This document shows, in pieces, positions 47,661 through 56,805 of a DNA stretch of 64,000 nt. This DNA is from Proteus vulgaris (lineage in GTDB: Bacteria > Pseudomonadota > Gammaproteobacteria > Enterobacterales > Enterobacteriaceae): contig NZ_CP090064.1 of NCBI RefSeq assembly GCF_023100685.1, forward strand, positions 2,294,001-2,358,000. Reading direction: 5' to 3'. Each line of letters opens with the position of its first letter. Within the stretch, counting starts at the first letter, position 1. The translations under genes were made by a program, and so were the position numbers. Under the pieces are notes generated by a model. It ran no database searches. It was not told the origin of the DNA and saw only the letters and a program-made list of their open reading frames with translations.

Positions 47661-47716
47661 TCTAGACAAAATAAATCAGACTGATTAGTCTAGAATAAAG
47701 TAGACCAAACAGTCTA
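47661..47716. promoter_or_regulatory. Paired TetR-type operator between the repressor and acetyltransferase genes
   Basis: AGACT-GATT-AGTCT (47678-47691) and TAGAC-CAAACA-GTCTA (47701-47716) are inverted repeats with related half-sites, centres 24 bp apart. A further half-site TCTAGAC lies at 47661-47667. They lie between divergent genes, one of which encodes a TetR regulator. Confidence 0.6.
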
Positions 47717-47750
47717 AAAGTTAACCCTATTATTGCAGAGTAACGATATC

Positions 47751-48386
47751 ATGCAATTACTTAATGGACACTATCAGCTTCGTGTTGCAGAGCCTTCAGA
47801 TATTCCTGAAATTATTCAATTGTTTGCACAAGCTTTTCGTTTTAAATTGAATGCTTTTAATATTGATAGTGCTCACCCTAAACAGAGTCAGCAATTAGAA
47901 GCCATTTGGAATACACTAGCGTGTAAAAAGAATAGCCAACAATTTGTTGTCACCGAAAATGAAAAGATAATTGCAACATTTTGTTTAGTCACAAAAGAAG
48001 CTCAATTTATGTCAAATTCTTTTGCTAAAACACCTTTCTCTAATTATTGGCGCTATGGCATTACTCATTATATTAAGCAAAAAATTTTCTTTTCATTATT
48101 TGATTATACGCCAAAAGAAAATGAAGTTTATTTAGCTCATATTGCTGTTTTACCCACTTATCAAGGTCATGGTATCGCTTATGCAATACTTCAATGGATA
48201 TCGCAATACAGTAAAGATATTCTGAAAAAAGTATATTTATCACTTTATGTGGATACTCATCATAAAGGTGCTCTTTATTTATATCAAAAAGATGGGTTTT
48301 ATATTGAAAGAAAAGAATCATCGCGCCTAACACAATCTATTTTTCATATTCAACATTGGTATTATATGTTGAAAAAAATCAACTAA
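47751..48386 (+). CDS. GNAT-family N-acetyltransferase
   Basis: A 211-residue acetyltransferase. The acetyl-CoA binding core is 'YLAHIAVLPTYQGHGIAYAIL', with the Q-x-x-G-x-A loop QGHGIA, followed by 'VYLSLYVDTHHKGALYLYQKDGFYIE' (motif B). The substrate is unknown. An in-frame TTG at 47733 exists; the ATG at 47751 is preferred although its ribosome site is weak. It is divergent from the TetR gene, with an operator-like repeat pair between them, suggesting it is the regulated target. Convergent with rimJ. Confidence 0.82.
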   Translation: MQLLNGHYQLRVAEPSDIPEIIQLFAQAFRFKLNAFNIDSAHPKQSQQLEAIWNTLACKKNSQQFVVTENEKIIATFCLVTKEAQFMSNSFAKTPFSNYWRYGITHYIKQKIFFSLFDYTPKENEVYLAHIAVLPTYQGHGIAYAILQWISQYSKDILKKVYLSLYVDTHHKGALYLYQKDGFYIERKESSRLTQSIFHIQHWYYMLKKIN

Positions 48387-48425
48387 AGGCAAATTCGATA
48401 TCACTATTAGCATCAATATATGGAT

Positions 48426-48473
48426 TAAAAGCACTGAAAAAAAGATATCACTATAATTATAAACAGTGCTTTA
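48426..48473. terminator. Possible bidirectional terminator between the acetyltransferase gene and rimJ
   Basis: AAAGCACTG and CAGTGCTTT are exact complements across a 27-base AT-rich loop, between convergent genes. Confidence 0.5.
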
Positions 48474-48493
48474 TCCTTAACAACATGAGCTAT

Positions 48494-49075
48494 TTATCTT
48501 TTGCAGTAAGTTCTTGTTGTTAATGCGGTTAATACATGATCACGCCATTCTTGGTTTATTTGTAGATAATTTTTTGCATAGCCTTCTCGTTCAAAACCAT
48601 GCTTCGCCAATAAATTACCACTACGTAAATTATGAGGCATATAATTCGCCATAATACGATGCATACCTTGCTGGCGTTGCATATAACGCAACGTTTCAGT
48701 TAATGCCTCAGACATATAACCTTTACCTTGCCATTTCTCACCTACGGAATAACCTAAAAAACAGGCATTAAAGGCACCACGCATCACATTACTGTAATTA
48801 GCCACACCAATAATTTCATCTTCAGTTGGTGTTAACAACAAAAAATGAAATGCACTTTCTTGTCGATGTAATTCGTTCATATATTGCAAACGATGTTCCC
48901 AACCGGAAGGCAAATAATGTGTTTTATCTCTTAAGGGTTCCCATGGAATTAAAAAACGACGATTTAATGTATAATAATCAGCCAATTTTTCCGCATCTCG
49001 TTCATAAGCTAAACGAATTATCATTCTTGTCGTTTCGAAACGAATTTTAGGAACTCCACCACGATAACCAAACAT
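48494..49075 (-). CDS. rimJ: Ribosomal protein S5-alanine N-acetyltransferase RimJ
   Basis: GNAT enzyme that acetylates the N-terminal alanine of ribosomal protein S5. It starts '[22 protein letters not shown]', as in E. coli. The acetyl-CoA loop is '[26 protein letters not shown]' (about 108-133) and the conserved end is '[33 protein letters not shown]'. Length is 193 against 194. Divergent from mdtH, as in E. coli. Confidence 0.96.
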   Translation of the reverse strand: MFGYRGGVPKIRFETTRMIIRLAYERDAEKLADYYTLNRRFLIPWEPLRDKTHYLPSGWEHRLQYMNELHRQESAFHFLLLTPTEDEIIGVANYSNVMRGAFNACFLGYSVGEKWQGKGYMSEALTETLRYMQRQQGMHRIMANYMPHNLRSGNLLAKHGFEREGYAKNYLQINQEWRDHVLTALTTRTYCKR

Positions 49076-49272
49076 TGCGATCCCATTATCCTTTGATATA
49101 AATAAGCCTAATTCTGAAGTAACTCTTCTTATTCTGCCACTAACCTTAATAAAAAAATATCATCTTTAATTTACTAGGAATTATGCACATTTAGAGACAG
49201 AATAGTCGAAGAAATAAATTATTTCATTCCCCCCTTATTTTATTTAAATTATTTGCTTATTGATGGTGAGTA

Positions 49273-50475
49273 ATGGCACTGGTAACACAAGCCCGTACTT
49301 TGGGTAAATACTTCCTCCTAATTGACAATATGTTAGTTGTCTTAGGTTTTTTCGTCGTTTTTCCTCTGATTTCTATTCGTTTCGTCGAACAATTGGGTTG
49401 GGCTGGTGTTATTGTCGGTTTTGCATTAGGGCTTAGACAATTAGTCCAGCAAGGCCTAGGTATTTTTGGTGGCGCCATCGCAGACCGCTTTGGTGCAAAA
49501 CCAATGATAATAACTGGAATGTTATTACGTGCTTTAGGTTTTGCTTTAATGGCAATGGCAGACCAACCGTGGATACTTTGGTTATCTTGCATTTTATCTG
49601 CATTAGGGGGAACGTTATTTGATCCACCTCGCACAGCCCTAGTTATTAAATTAACCCGTCCTTATGAACGTGGTCGTTTTTATTCTCTATTATTAATGCA
49701 AGATAGTGCAGGAGCAGTTATTGGGGCGCTGATTGGTAGCTGGTTATTATTATATGATTTTCATTTAGTATGCTGGGTTGGTGCTGGTGTTTTTGTTATT
49801 GCTGCTTTATTTAATGCTTGGTTATTACCTGCTTACCGCATATCTACTACCAGAACACCGATTAAAGAAGGGCTAAATCGTGTATTACTGGATAAACGTT
49901 TTGTCAGTTATGTCTTAACGTTAACAGGCTATTTTGTATTGTCTGTTCAAGTCATGTTGATGTTCCCTATTATCGTTAACGATATCGCTGGTACTCCCAC
50001 AGCAGTAAAATGGATGTATGCCATTGAAGCATTACTCTCTTTAACCTTGCTCTATCCTATTGCGCGCTGGAGTGAAAAACGTTTCAAATTGGAACAGCGT
50101 TTAATGGCAGGCTTATTTTTAATGAGCATCAGCATGTTTCCTGTTGGAATGATCCATTCATTACAAGGCATCTTCTTAATTATTGGTTTATTTTATCTCG
50201 GCACGATCACTGCAGAGCCTGCGCGCGAAACATTAAGTGCCTCCCTGGCTGATCCTCGCGCTCGTGGCAGTTATATGGGATTTAGTCGCTTAGGCTTGGC
50301 CTTTGGTGGCGCAATCGGATATACCGGTGGTGGATGGATGTACGATTTAGGTAACCAATTTGATATGCCTGAATTACCTTGGTTCTTATTAGGTACGGTA
50401 GGATTAATAACGCTTTACGCACTACATCGCCAATTTAATCGTAAAAAAATAGAAACAGCCATGCTTACTCCTTAG
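49273..50475 (+). CDS. mdtH: Multidrug efflux MFS transporter MdtH
   Basis: Major facilitator drug:proton antiporter with 12 hydrophobic helices, 400 residues. E. coli MdtH confers low-level resistance to fluoroquinolones when overproduced. The N-terminal '[29 protein letters not shown]', the motif A loop '[22 protein letters not shown]' and '[27 protein letters not shown]' match E. coli. Divergent from rimJ; yceB follows 42 bases later on the same strand and may share the transcript. Confidence 0.95.
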   Translation: MALVTQARTLGKYFLLIDNMLVVLGFFVVFPLISIRFVEQLGWAGVIVGFALGLRQLVQQGLGIFGGAIADRFGAKPMIITGMLLRALGFALMAMADQPWILWLSCILSALGGTLFDPPRTALVIKLTRPYERGRFYSLLLMQDSAGAVIGALIGSWLLLYDFHLVCWVGAGVFVIAALFNAWLLPAYRISTTRTPIKEGLNRVLLDKRFVSYVLTLTGYFVLSVQVMLMFPIIVNDIAGTPTAVKWMYAIEALLSLTLLYPIARWSEKRFKLEQRLMAGLFLMSISMFPVGMIHSLQGIFLIIGLFYLGTITAEPARETLSASLADPRARGSYMGFSRLGLAFGGAIGYTGGGWMYDLGNQFDMPELPWFLLGTVGLITLYALHRQFNRKKIETAMLTP

Positions 50476-50517
50476 ATATCAGGTAAACTTTTAGTTATCA
50501 ATGATCAAGGAGTGTTT

Positions 50518-51072
50518 ATGAAAGCTATTTTTCTAACAACCATATTATTACTAACAAGCTTTGTGGTGGGTTGTGATCAGCTCAAGCAATTTGATGTAAG
50601 TGAAAATTTGATTAATGACTATATTAGCCGGAAAACAAATCTTCAAAAACATATTGGTGAAGATGAAGTTGTATCCGCTGATATCAAGTTAAGTAATCTT
50701 TCAATCCAAATTGGTCGTACAGAGCCGGGTAAAATTAACCTTTCAGGTACTGCCGATCTAAAAATTAATTCATTTTTTGGTAAAACAAGTGCCAAAGTTG
50801 ATCTTACATTATCAGGTCAACCTTCTTATCAAGCCGATCAAGGTGCGATATACATAAAGTCCATGACTATTGATAACTATAAAGTATCGCCAGAAAAAAT
50901 GGATGCTGTCGTTGTCGCATTAAAGCCTTATTTAGATGCCACCATTGCAACGTATTTTGATAATCACCCTGTTTATATCCTCAATCCTGAGAAAAATAGC
51001 GCTGAAGCCGCGGCATTTAAACTGGCAAAAGGCATTGAAGTTAAACCGGGTAAATTCGTGATCCAACTCTAA
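50518..51072 (+). CDS. yceB: YceB lipoprotein (DUF1439)
   Basis: Lipoprotein of 184 residues, probably outer-membrane anchored. The lipobox is 'FVVGC' with Cys19. The DUF1439 body includes 'SNLSIQIGRTEPGKINLSG' and ends with 'KLAKGIEVKPGKFVI', as in E. coli YceB ('KLAKGIEVKPGEIVI'). The frame can open at a GTG at 50512, but AAGGAG 5 bases before the ATG at 50518 settles the start. The fold resembles lipid-binding tubular domains; the function is unknown. Follows mdtH. Confidence 0.92.
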   Translation: MKAIFLTTILLLTSFVVGCDQLKQFDVSENLINDYISRKTNLQKHIGEDEVVSADIKLSNLSIQIGRTEPGKINLSGTADLKINSFFGKTSAKVDLTLSGQPSYQADQGAIYIKSMTIDNYKVSPEKMDAVVVALKPYLDATIATYFDNHPVYILNPEKNSAEAAAFKLAKGIEVKPGKFVIQL

Positions 51073-51115
51073 TAGTTACGTGAGTTGATTAAAAATATTT
51101 ATCGACATTAATGAG

Positions 51116-51144
51116 AAAGGCAAACCTAATGGTTTGCCTTTTTT
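51116..51144 (+). terminator. Bidirectional terminator between yceB and ycdY
   Basis: Stem AAAGGCAAACC-TAAT-GGTTTGCCTTT followed by more T, between convergent genes. Confidence 0.9.
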
Positions 51145-51181
51145 ATGAATAGTAAAATACCTTTGCAAAGAAAATAAGATA

Positions 51182-51754
51182 TTACTCTGCTTCAGTATCT
51201 TCACTCTTTTCATCATCAGAAAGCTCTTCACGTAATGCCGATAACGCACCACGCGCAATTGCGGCTAATGTACGATAAAAACCACTTGTTGCGTGAGCTT
51301 CCACTTTACCAAGAAATGCCCCAGCCCAAGGTAATAAGTATTCATCAAATAACTGTATTTGAGCTAATACTTCATCTTCTGCTGAATTATCTTCCAGCCA
51401 TGAAGCAGCAAGTAATAAAGCGCCAAAACTGTCTGTTGAACTATCAGTAACTGGCATACCTCTTGCAATTAAGAATTGACGAACATCGTCTTCTTTGATC
51501 TCTTCATAATCATGAGCATAAATGGATACAGCAGGCGCATTTCCACCAAAAAGAGATTGGTAATCAGCTTCAACAATAGCCAAATCTTTGACACTATTTT
51601 TTAATGTATTAAATAACTCATCTTGCTCCAATGGCCATAACTGGCTCAATTTTCCTTCACCAACCATTTTAATAATTGGCGCTAAAATAGGATCATTTGG
51701 GTCACGTTGAAATAATGTGCCTAAAAGTCGGCAAACTATTGAGAATTCATTCAT
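51182..51754 (-). CDS. ycdY: TorD/DmsD-family chaperone YcdY
   Basis: NarJ/TorD-family redox-enzyme maturation chaperone, all-helical, 190 residues. 'MNEFSIVCRLLGTLFQRDPNDPILAPI', 'LPLEQDEL'-type sequence and 'LLAASWLEDNSAEDE' match E. coli YcdY, as does 'YLLPWAGAFLGKVEAHATSGFYRTLA'. In E. coli YcdY activates the neighbouring zinc phosphatase YcdX and affects swarming. ycdX is not next to it here, so it may act on a partner elsewhere. The C-terminus is strongly acidic. Confidence 0.9.
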   Translation of the reverse strand: MNEFSIVCRLLGTLFQRDPNDPILAPIIKMVGEGKLSQLWPLEQDELFNTLKNSVKDLAIVEADYQSLFGGNAPAVSIYAHDYEEIKEDDVRQFLIARGMPVTDSSTDSFGALLLAASWLEDNSAEDEVLAQIQLFDEYLLPWAGAFLGKVEAHATSGFYRTLAAIARGALSALREELSDDEKSEDTEAE

Positions 51755-51870
51755 TGTATTTTTTATCCTAAAAGGTTTCGCGTTATTGTGCGTTTAACGA
51801 CAAGAAAATCAACTTTTTTCTTTTTTATGATTATAAGTATTAATTTAACCAAAGGGAGCTTTTAAAACAG

Positions 51871-51920
51871 AAAAAGCGCGCTCTTAATAATTAAGCTTTT
51901 GCTTAATATAAGAAACGCGC
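51871..51920 (-). terminator. Terminator of the 2OG oxygenase gene
   Basis: Long imperfect stem: outer arms GCGCG pair, with inner TTAAGC-TTTT-GCTTAA. On the minus strand it is followed by TTTTTC. Confidence 0.6.
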
Positions 51921-52007
51921 CTAATCCCATGCTACTTATCTTTTAAAACAGTTTTATTATAACGATTTTAAAACTCTTTTATGACAACAGCATTTTTGTT
52001 GCATTAG

Positions 52008-52616
52008 TTAACTTGCAATATCAAGAAAATTATCTCTTACACCATTGACTCGAAACCACCCAGCAATACTCACTCGCTCTTTATTAGTAGGGAGCACTTC
52101 ATGAGGGAATTGTTCTGAAAGGAAAACAACTAAACGCCCTCCTTTTGGTGTGATTGTCGCAAGTTCGTTATTCTTTAAATCATAGATAACTAATTCGCCA
52201 CCATCTTCGGTTGTCCAATCCTCATTAAGATATAACACTGTGGTTAAGCGCCGAGTTACATTTTCTTTAAAAGCATCAAGATGTTTTTTATAAAATGCTC
52301 CTTTCTCATAACACGCAAAATGTGCTTCGTATTCAAATAGTCCTAAATAAAACTCTCGATTAACAGCACGTTGAATAGATTCCATTTGCATTAAATAATG
52401 TTGTACTGGTTCACCCATTTCTGGCTCTAGCCAACTTATTTTATCGCTACGTATTGCTGCTTCTGCTTGACGATTTTCATGACGACCAATACGAGCTTGT
52501 TGTGCATTGTCACCAAAACAAGTGCGTAGTTGTTGAACAGCTTCTGGTGTGAGGAAATCATCCCATACACACCATCCTTTCTCTGCTATTTGCTCAAGAA
52601 GTTCTGCTATATTCAT
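52008..52616 (-). CDS. 2OG-Fe(II) oxygenase (prolyl-hydroxylase type)
   Basis: Non-haem iron, 2-oxoglutarate-dependent dioxygenase of 202 residues. The iron facial triad is His112 and Asp114 in 'KKHLDAF' with His172 in 'QFPHEVLPT'. Arg181 in 'RVSIAGWFR' is the likely 2-oxoglutarate carboxylate ligand. 'TTVLYLNEDWTTEDGGELVIYD' is the double-stranded beta-helix core typical of the P4Hc/SM-20-like group. The target (protein residue or small molecule) cannot be read from sequence. It sits between ycdY and ghrA, where E. coli has ycdX. Confidence 0.85.
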   Translation of the reverse strand: MNIAELLEQIAEKGWCVWDDFLTPEAVQQLRTCFGDNAQQARIGRHENRQAEAAIRSDKISWLEPEMGEPVQHYLMQMESIQRAVNREFYLGLFEYEAHFACYEKGAFYKKHLDAFKENVTRRLTTVLYLNEDWTTEDGGELVIYDLKNNELATITPKGGRLVVFLSEQFPHEVLPTNKERVSIAGWFRVNGVRDNFLDIAS

Positions 52617-52969
52617 AGGTATATTGTCTGATAAACATGGGAAACTACTTTATATCACCAAGTTGACTAAAATGACAATTTAATAAACTTATCTTTTCGA
52701 TAACACCAATTAATTAGAGTTTAATTCTATAAAAACCACAAAAACACACAGTGTATTCTTCTAGCGTTAAGAGTAAAAGCGGTTTCTGTTTAAACGAATA
52801 AATTTATATTAATAAATTTAAATTTTATATTTATTAATATTAAATGTTATTTTTAATAATATGTTCTAAGCATTGATAATAATTAATATATATCTTTTTT
52901 TACAATTAAAATTTTATGGATTTATATAACACACTAAAAATGTAATATTATTTAATAATTAGAGATAAA
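52617..52969. other. AT-rich spacer between the 2OG oxygenase gene and ghrA
   Basis: No gene, tRNA or clear operator seen. It is extremely AT-rich from about 52800 to 52970. It must hold the oxygenase promoter near 52620-52700. Confidence 0.4.
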
Positions 52970-52998
52970 AATAGGCGATAAATATAAATTTTATCGCC
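52970..52998 (-). terminator. ghrA terminator
   Basis: Minus strand GGCGATAAA/TTTATCGCC stem followed by TATTTTTATC, 35 bases after the ghrA stop. Confidence 0.75.
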
Positions 52999-53032
52999 CA
53001 CTTTCTAAAATCAAAATATAAGAGAAAGAAAC

Positions 53033-53974
53033 TTAATAGCCACTATCCATATCAACCACACCAAAAGGAGTCTCTCCTTTTTCAATTCGTTGAATATTTT
53101 CAACTATAGTATCCATTGCAATATTTGGAATGGTAAAGGCCGCGATATGTGGTGTAATAGAAACTCGAGGATGAGTCCAGAATGGATGCATACCTGCTAA
53201 AGGCTCTTGAGCAAAAACATCAAGAGTTGCATCAGCAATGTATCCTTGGTCTATCGCTTCTAATAAATCTTGATCAACTAAATGTGCACCACGAGCAAGG
53301 TTAATTAAATAGGATGAAGGTTTAAGTTGTTCAAAAAGAGAAAAATTTAAAATACCATGAGTTTCCGGTGTATAAGGTAATAAGTTAATCAGTAAATTAC
53401 TCTCTTTAAGGAAGTCATTAAGTTGCTCTTTACCATAAAAACTTTCAACATTCTTAATTTGCTTTTCACTACGGCTCCAGCAACGCACTTTAAAACCTAG
53501 TTCAGCGAGTTTAGTCGCGACACTCCCGCCTAAAGCACCAGCACCTAAAACACCAATCACAAAATCATCATAAGAGTGAGAAGGAAGCTGTTTCCATAAA
53601 CGTTGTGATTGTTGGCGTTTATAATCATCCATACGACGAAAATAATACATTACTTTCGCAATCGCATATTCTTGCATTTGAAGCCCCATTCCGGTGTCTT
53701 CCAAACGCATAACAGGAACACCTGTTGGTAATGTGCCAGGCTTTTGTTGTTCTTGTTTTAAAATAGCATCAACACCCGCTCCTAATGCAAAAATACCTTT
53801 AAGGTGATTGCGACTTGCAAGCATTTCATAAGGAGGAAGCCAAACCATAGCATAATCAGCAGGTTGATTATCGCCTGGTTCCCAAATGCGTATATTGGCA
53901 TTCGGCAAACGCGCCTTCATACCGTTGATCCATGTCTCTGCGTCAAAAAAAGGATGATAATAAATAATATTCAT
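53033..53974 (-). CDS. ghrA: Glyoxylate/hydroxypyruvate reductase A
   Basis: NAD(P)H-dependent D-2-hydroxyacid dehydrogenase reducing glyoxylate to glycolate and hydroxypyruvate to glycerate. The nucleotide-binding motif is 'IGVLGAGALGGSVATKL' (about 140-156). Catalytic residues are expected in 'NLARGAHLVD' (Arg), the glutamate of 'DVFAQEPL' and 'TPHIAAF' (His). 'RLEDTGMGLQMQEYA' matches E. coli GhrA. The frame runs to 54001; the ATG at 53974 behind GGAGGAAGG starts the family N-terminus (MNIIYYHP). Its neighbour tRNA-Ser(GGA) is conserved in E. coli (serX). Confidence 0.94.
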   Translation of the reverse strand: MNIIYYHPFFDAETWINGMKARLPNANIRIWEPGDNQPADYAMVWLPPYEMLASRNHLKGIFALGAGVDAILKQEQQKPGTLPTGVPVMRLEDTGMGLQMQEYAIAKVMYYFRRMDDYKRQQSQRLWKQLPSHSYDDFVIGVLGAGALGGSVATKLAELGFKVRCWSRSEKQIKNVESFYGKEQLNDFLKESNLLINLLPYTPETHGILNFSLFEQLKPSSYLINLARGAHLVDQDLLEAIDQGYIADATLDVFAQEPLAGMHPFWTHPRVSITPHIAAFTIPNIAMDTIVENIQRIEKGETPFGVVDMDSGY

Positions 53975-54218
53975 TGTGCCTTCCTCCAGCATTTTTATCA
54001 TAGGGTGCGAGGGTTACGTTCTGATTTCAAGTCTCTTTGAATAAGTTGTTAATAAAAATGTTGAGAATGTTAACCAGTTAACGAAAATCTCAATTCTTTT
54101 TTCAATACGCTAACCTATTGCGTGAATTGGTTTACTACATAATTTGTCTAGCATTTGTGCATATTGTTTTTTATTTGACTGCTTGATACAAAAGTTAAAA
54201 GAAAAATGCATTTAGCTG

Positions 54219-54247
54219 TTGACGCTTATGCTCCTTTTCCCTATAGT
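54219..54247 (+). promoter_or_regulatory. tRNA-Ser promoter with GC-rich discriminator
   Basis: TTGACG, a 17-base spacer and TATAGT, followed by AGCGCCCC, the discriminator type found at stringently controlled stable-RNA promoters. The stretch 53975-54218 upstream holds no other feature seen. Confidence 0.8.
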
Positions 54248-54291
54248 AGCGCCCCGTTGAGAGATGTTAAGTACATATCCAACAACAATAC

Positions 54292-54379
54292 GGTGAGATG
54301 TCCGAGAGGCTGAAGGAGCACGCCTGGAAAGTGTGTATACGGCAACGTATCGAGGGTTCGAATCCCTCTCTCACCGCCA
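54292..54379 (+). tRNA. tRNA-Ser (anticodon GGA)
   Basis: The 88-base cloverleaf has acceptor arms GGTGAGA/TCTCACC, discriminator G and an encoded CCA end (54377-54379). The anticodon stem CACGC/GTGTG encloses loop CTGGAAA (anticodon GGA, reading UCC and UCU). The long variable arm 'TATACGGCAACGTATC' is typical of serine tRNAs, and the T loop is GGTTCGAATCC. It is almost identical to E. coli serW/serX and shares the serX neighbourhood with ghrA. No integrase or duplicated 3' end nearby. Confidence 0.98.
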
Positions 54380-54388
54380 TATTCTAAG

Positions 54389-54425
54389 ATAGAGCCTAGT
54401 TTTTTAATTAGGCTCTATTTTTTTG
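54389..54425 (+). terminator. tRNA-Ser terminator
   Basis: Stem ATAGAGCCTA/TAGGCTCTAT with a T-rich loop, followed by a run of T. Confidence 0.9.
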
Positions 54426-54957
54426 TAGAAAAAATATCAACTTTCATTCTAGTTATTTTTTCTCGCTTCCATCTATAGCCCATTTAAACTCATTTTTCGA
54501 TACTATTTCTTTAGTATACAACACCCACTTATTTTATTTTGGCTTAATCGTTTTATTTAATAATTTTTTATCAGTTAACAATCTCTAATAATTAATTTTT
54601 AATGATCAAAAATAGCTTATCTAGTTGCTATTTAACTCTATTCGTATTTTTATGACAGAAAACGACTTTTATTATCTCTCTATAAATGACATTTATTCTA
54701 AAATAAAACGCTTTTTATAATTTTTAAATAAATTTAAACTTTATTTTCAAGCAAGCAACAGAATAAATACAATAAGATACATTGTATTATCTCTTTACGT
54801 TAACTTATTAGTTTAATTGATTTAATTTTCACTAAGCTTTAAGATATACATTAATAATTTGATGTATCACATTATTATCAGCGAATAAAAGCGATATCCT
54901 CTCTTTTCCTTATCGCCGTTATTCGGCATCTGACTTCTTATTTTGGTTTAAGCCTAA
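54426..54957. other. AT-rich spacer upstream of dauA
   Basis: About 530 bases with no ORF of credible length and ribosome site. It presumably carries the dauA promoter and regulatory region; no known operator was recognised. Confidence 0.4.
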
Positions 54958-56658
54958 ATGAAAACTCATAAAGTTAACCGGGTTCGCCCCTTTAGTGCAT
55001 TTATTGATGCATGTGTAAAAGAGCCTTACTCTTTTGCACGTTTATTAAAAGATATTATTGCAGGGATCACCGTCGGAATTATCGCGATACCATTAGCCAT
55101 GGCACTGGCAATTGGTAGCGGTGTTCCTCCGCAATACGGTCTTTATACCGCAGCTATTGCCGGTATAGTCATTGCTGTTTCTGGTGGCTCTCGCTACAGT
55201 GTTTCAGGCCCCACAGCAGCTTTCGTTGTAATACTTTATCCGGTATCTCAGCAATTTGGTTTAAGTGGTTTATTGATTGCCACATTAATGTCTGGCGTTA
55301 TTTTAGTTGTTATGGGATTAGCCCGCTTTGGTAAACTCATTGAGTATATTCCTGTTTCTGTAACACTGGGATTTACCTCAGGGATTGCTATCACCATTGC
55401 GACCATGCAAATAAAAGACTTTTTTGGTCTTGAGATGGCGCATGTACCAGAAACTTATATCGATAAAATTATTGCCTTAGGTTCTGCATTACCTACCATT
55501 CACCTTGGTGATACGCTTATCGGCTTAACAACACTGTTTGTTTTAATCTACTGGCCAAAATTAAATTTACGCTTACCAGGGCATTTACCCGCTTTAATCG
55601 CGGGTACTGCAGTAATGGGTATTGTGAATATGTTCGGCCATGAAGTTGCAACGATTGGCTCGCAGTTTAGTTATCTACTTCCAGATGGATCAACTGGACA
55701 AGGTATTCCACCGATACTGCCTCAGTTTGTTTTACCTTGGAATTTACCAAGCACTGGGGTATCTCTTGAATTAAATTGGAGTACAGTTTCTGCTTTGTTA
55801 CCGGCGGCTTTTTCAATGGCAATGTTAGGTGCAATCGAATCGTTACTGTGTGCCGTTGTGCTTGATGGCATGACAGGTAAAAAGCACCACTCTAATGGTG
55901 AATTACTAGGACAAGGTGTCGGTAATATTGTCGCCCCTTTCTTTGGTGGTATAACAGCAACTGCAGCGATTGCACGTTCAGCAGCTAACGTCCGCGCAGG
56001 TGCAACATCACCAGTTTCAGCGATTGTTCACTCATTGTTAGTGTTATTAACTTTACTGGTATTAGCCCCATTTCTTTCATATTTACCTTTAGCCGCAATG
56101 TCAGCACTACTGTTAATTGTTGCATGGAATATGAGTGAAGCGCGTAAAGTTATTGATCTCATTCGTCACGCTCCTAAAGATGATATTATTGTCTTAGTAT
56201 TATGTTTATCACTCACCGTTCTCTTTGATATGGTCATTGCCATTACTATCGGTATTGTATTAGCTTCACTGTTATTTATGCGTCGTATTGCCAATATGAC
56301 CAAAATAACTGAATCTCCTTATACCGATGATGATAAACAATTATTAGTTGTGCGTGTTAATGGCCCGCTATTCTTTGCAGCTGCTGAGCGTATTTTTAAT
56401 GAATTACGTGAGCGTAGCAAAGGTTATAAAACCGTTATTATGCAATGGGATGCTGTGCCAGTCTTAGATGCAGGGGGCTTACATGCCTTCCAACATTTCG
56501 TAACTGATGTCAAACATGATACTCATGTGATTGTGTGTGATATTCCCTTCCAACCTTTAAAAACGTTGGCAAGAGCAAGAGTCACGCCTATTGAAGGAGA
56601 ACTTAATTTTTATCCTTCATTACAAAAAGCACTGGATGATTTGGAATTAATTCAGTAG
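54958..56658 (+). CDS. dauA: C4-dicarboxylic acid transporter DauA (SulP family)
   Basis: SLC26/SulP transporter; E. coli DauA (YchM) takes up succinate and other C4-dicarboxylates at acidic pH. The N-terminal membrane domain (about 30-430) holds '[34 protein letters not shown]', '[21 protein letters not shown]' and '[25 protein letters not shown]'. The C-terminal STAS domain (about 445-560) includes '[22 protein letters not shown]'. Length is 566 against about 559. Start ATG at 54958; no strong ribosome site is visible. It sits near hemA/kdsA, as in E. coli. Confidence 0.94.
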   Translation: MKTHKVNRVRPFSAFIDACVKEPYSFARLLKDIIAGITVGIIAIPLAMALAIGSGVPPQYGLYTAAIAGIVIAVSGGSRYSVSGPTAAFVVILYPVSQQFGLSGLLIATLMSGVILVVMGLARFGKLIEYIPVSVTLGFTSGIAITIATMQIKDFFGLEMAHVPETYIDKIIALGSALPTIHLGDTLIGLTTLFVLIYWPKLNLRLPGHLPALIAGTAVMGIVNMFGHEVATIGSQFSYLLPDGSTGQGIPPILPQFVLPWNLPSTGVSLELNWSTVSALLPAAFSMAMLGAIESLLCAVVLDGMTGKKHHSNGELLGQGVGNIVAPFFGGITATAAIARSAANVRAGATSPVSAIVHSLLVLLTLLVLAPFLSYLPLAAMSALLLIVAWNMSEARKVIDLIRHAPKDDIIVLVLCLSLTVLFDMVIAITIGIVLASLLFMRRIANMTKITESPYTDDDKQLLVVRVNGPLFFAAAERIFNELRERSKGYKTVIMQWDAVPVLDAGGLHAFQHFVTDVKHDTHVIVCDIPFQPLKTLARARVTPIEGELNFYPSLQKALDDLELIQ

Positions 56659-56685
56659 TTATTTAGATTTTTCAGATAAAAAACC

Positions 56686-56730
56686 AACGCCTTTAATTAA
56701 TATTAAATAAAGATTAAAGGCGTTTTTTTA
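56686..56730 (+). terminator. dauA terminator
   Basis: Stem AACGCCTTTAAT/ATTAAAGGCGTT with a 15-base loop, then a T run. Convergent with yhcC. Confidence 0.85.
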
Positions 56731-56805
56731 TTATGAGTAATTATAAGATTTAATTTGAGAAATTATTAGTTTCAACATTTATTCTTAATATAAGAAATAA
56801 TTTAC

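Noticed and set aside
49257..49634. 125-codon minus-strand ORF overlapping mdtH
   Set aside because: It lies wholly over the start of mdtH, whose protein is clearly homologous to E. coli MdtH; the Lys/Pro-rich product is a shadow.
54292..54379. tRNA-Ser as an integration site
   Set aside because: No integrase gene, no duplicated tRNA 3' end nearby, and the tRNA has its own terminator and core-gene neighbours.
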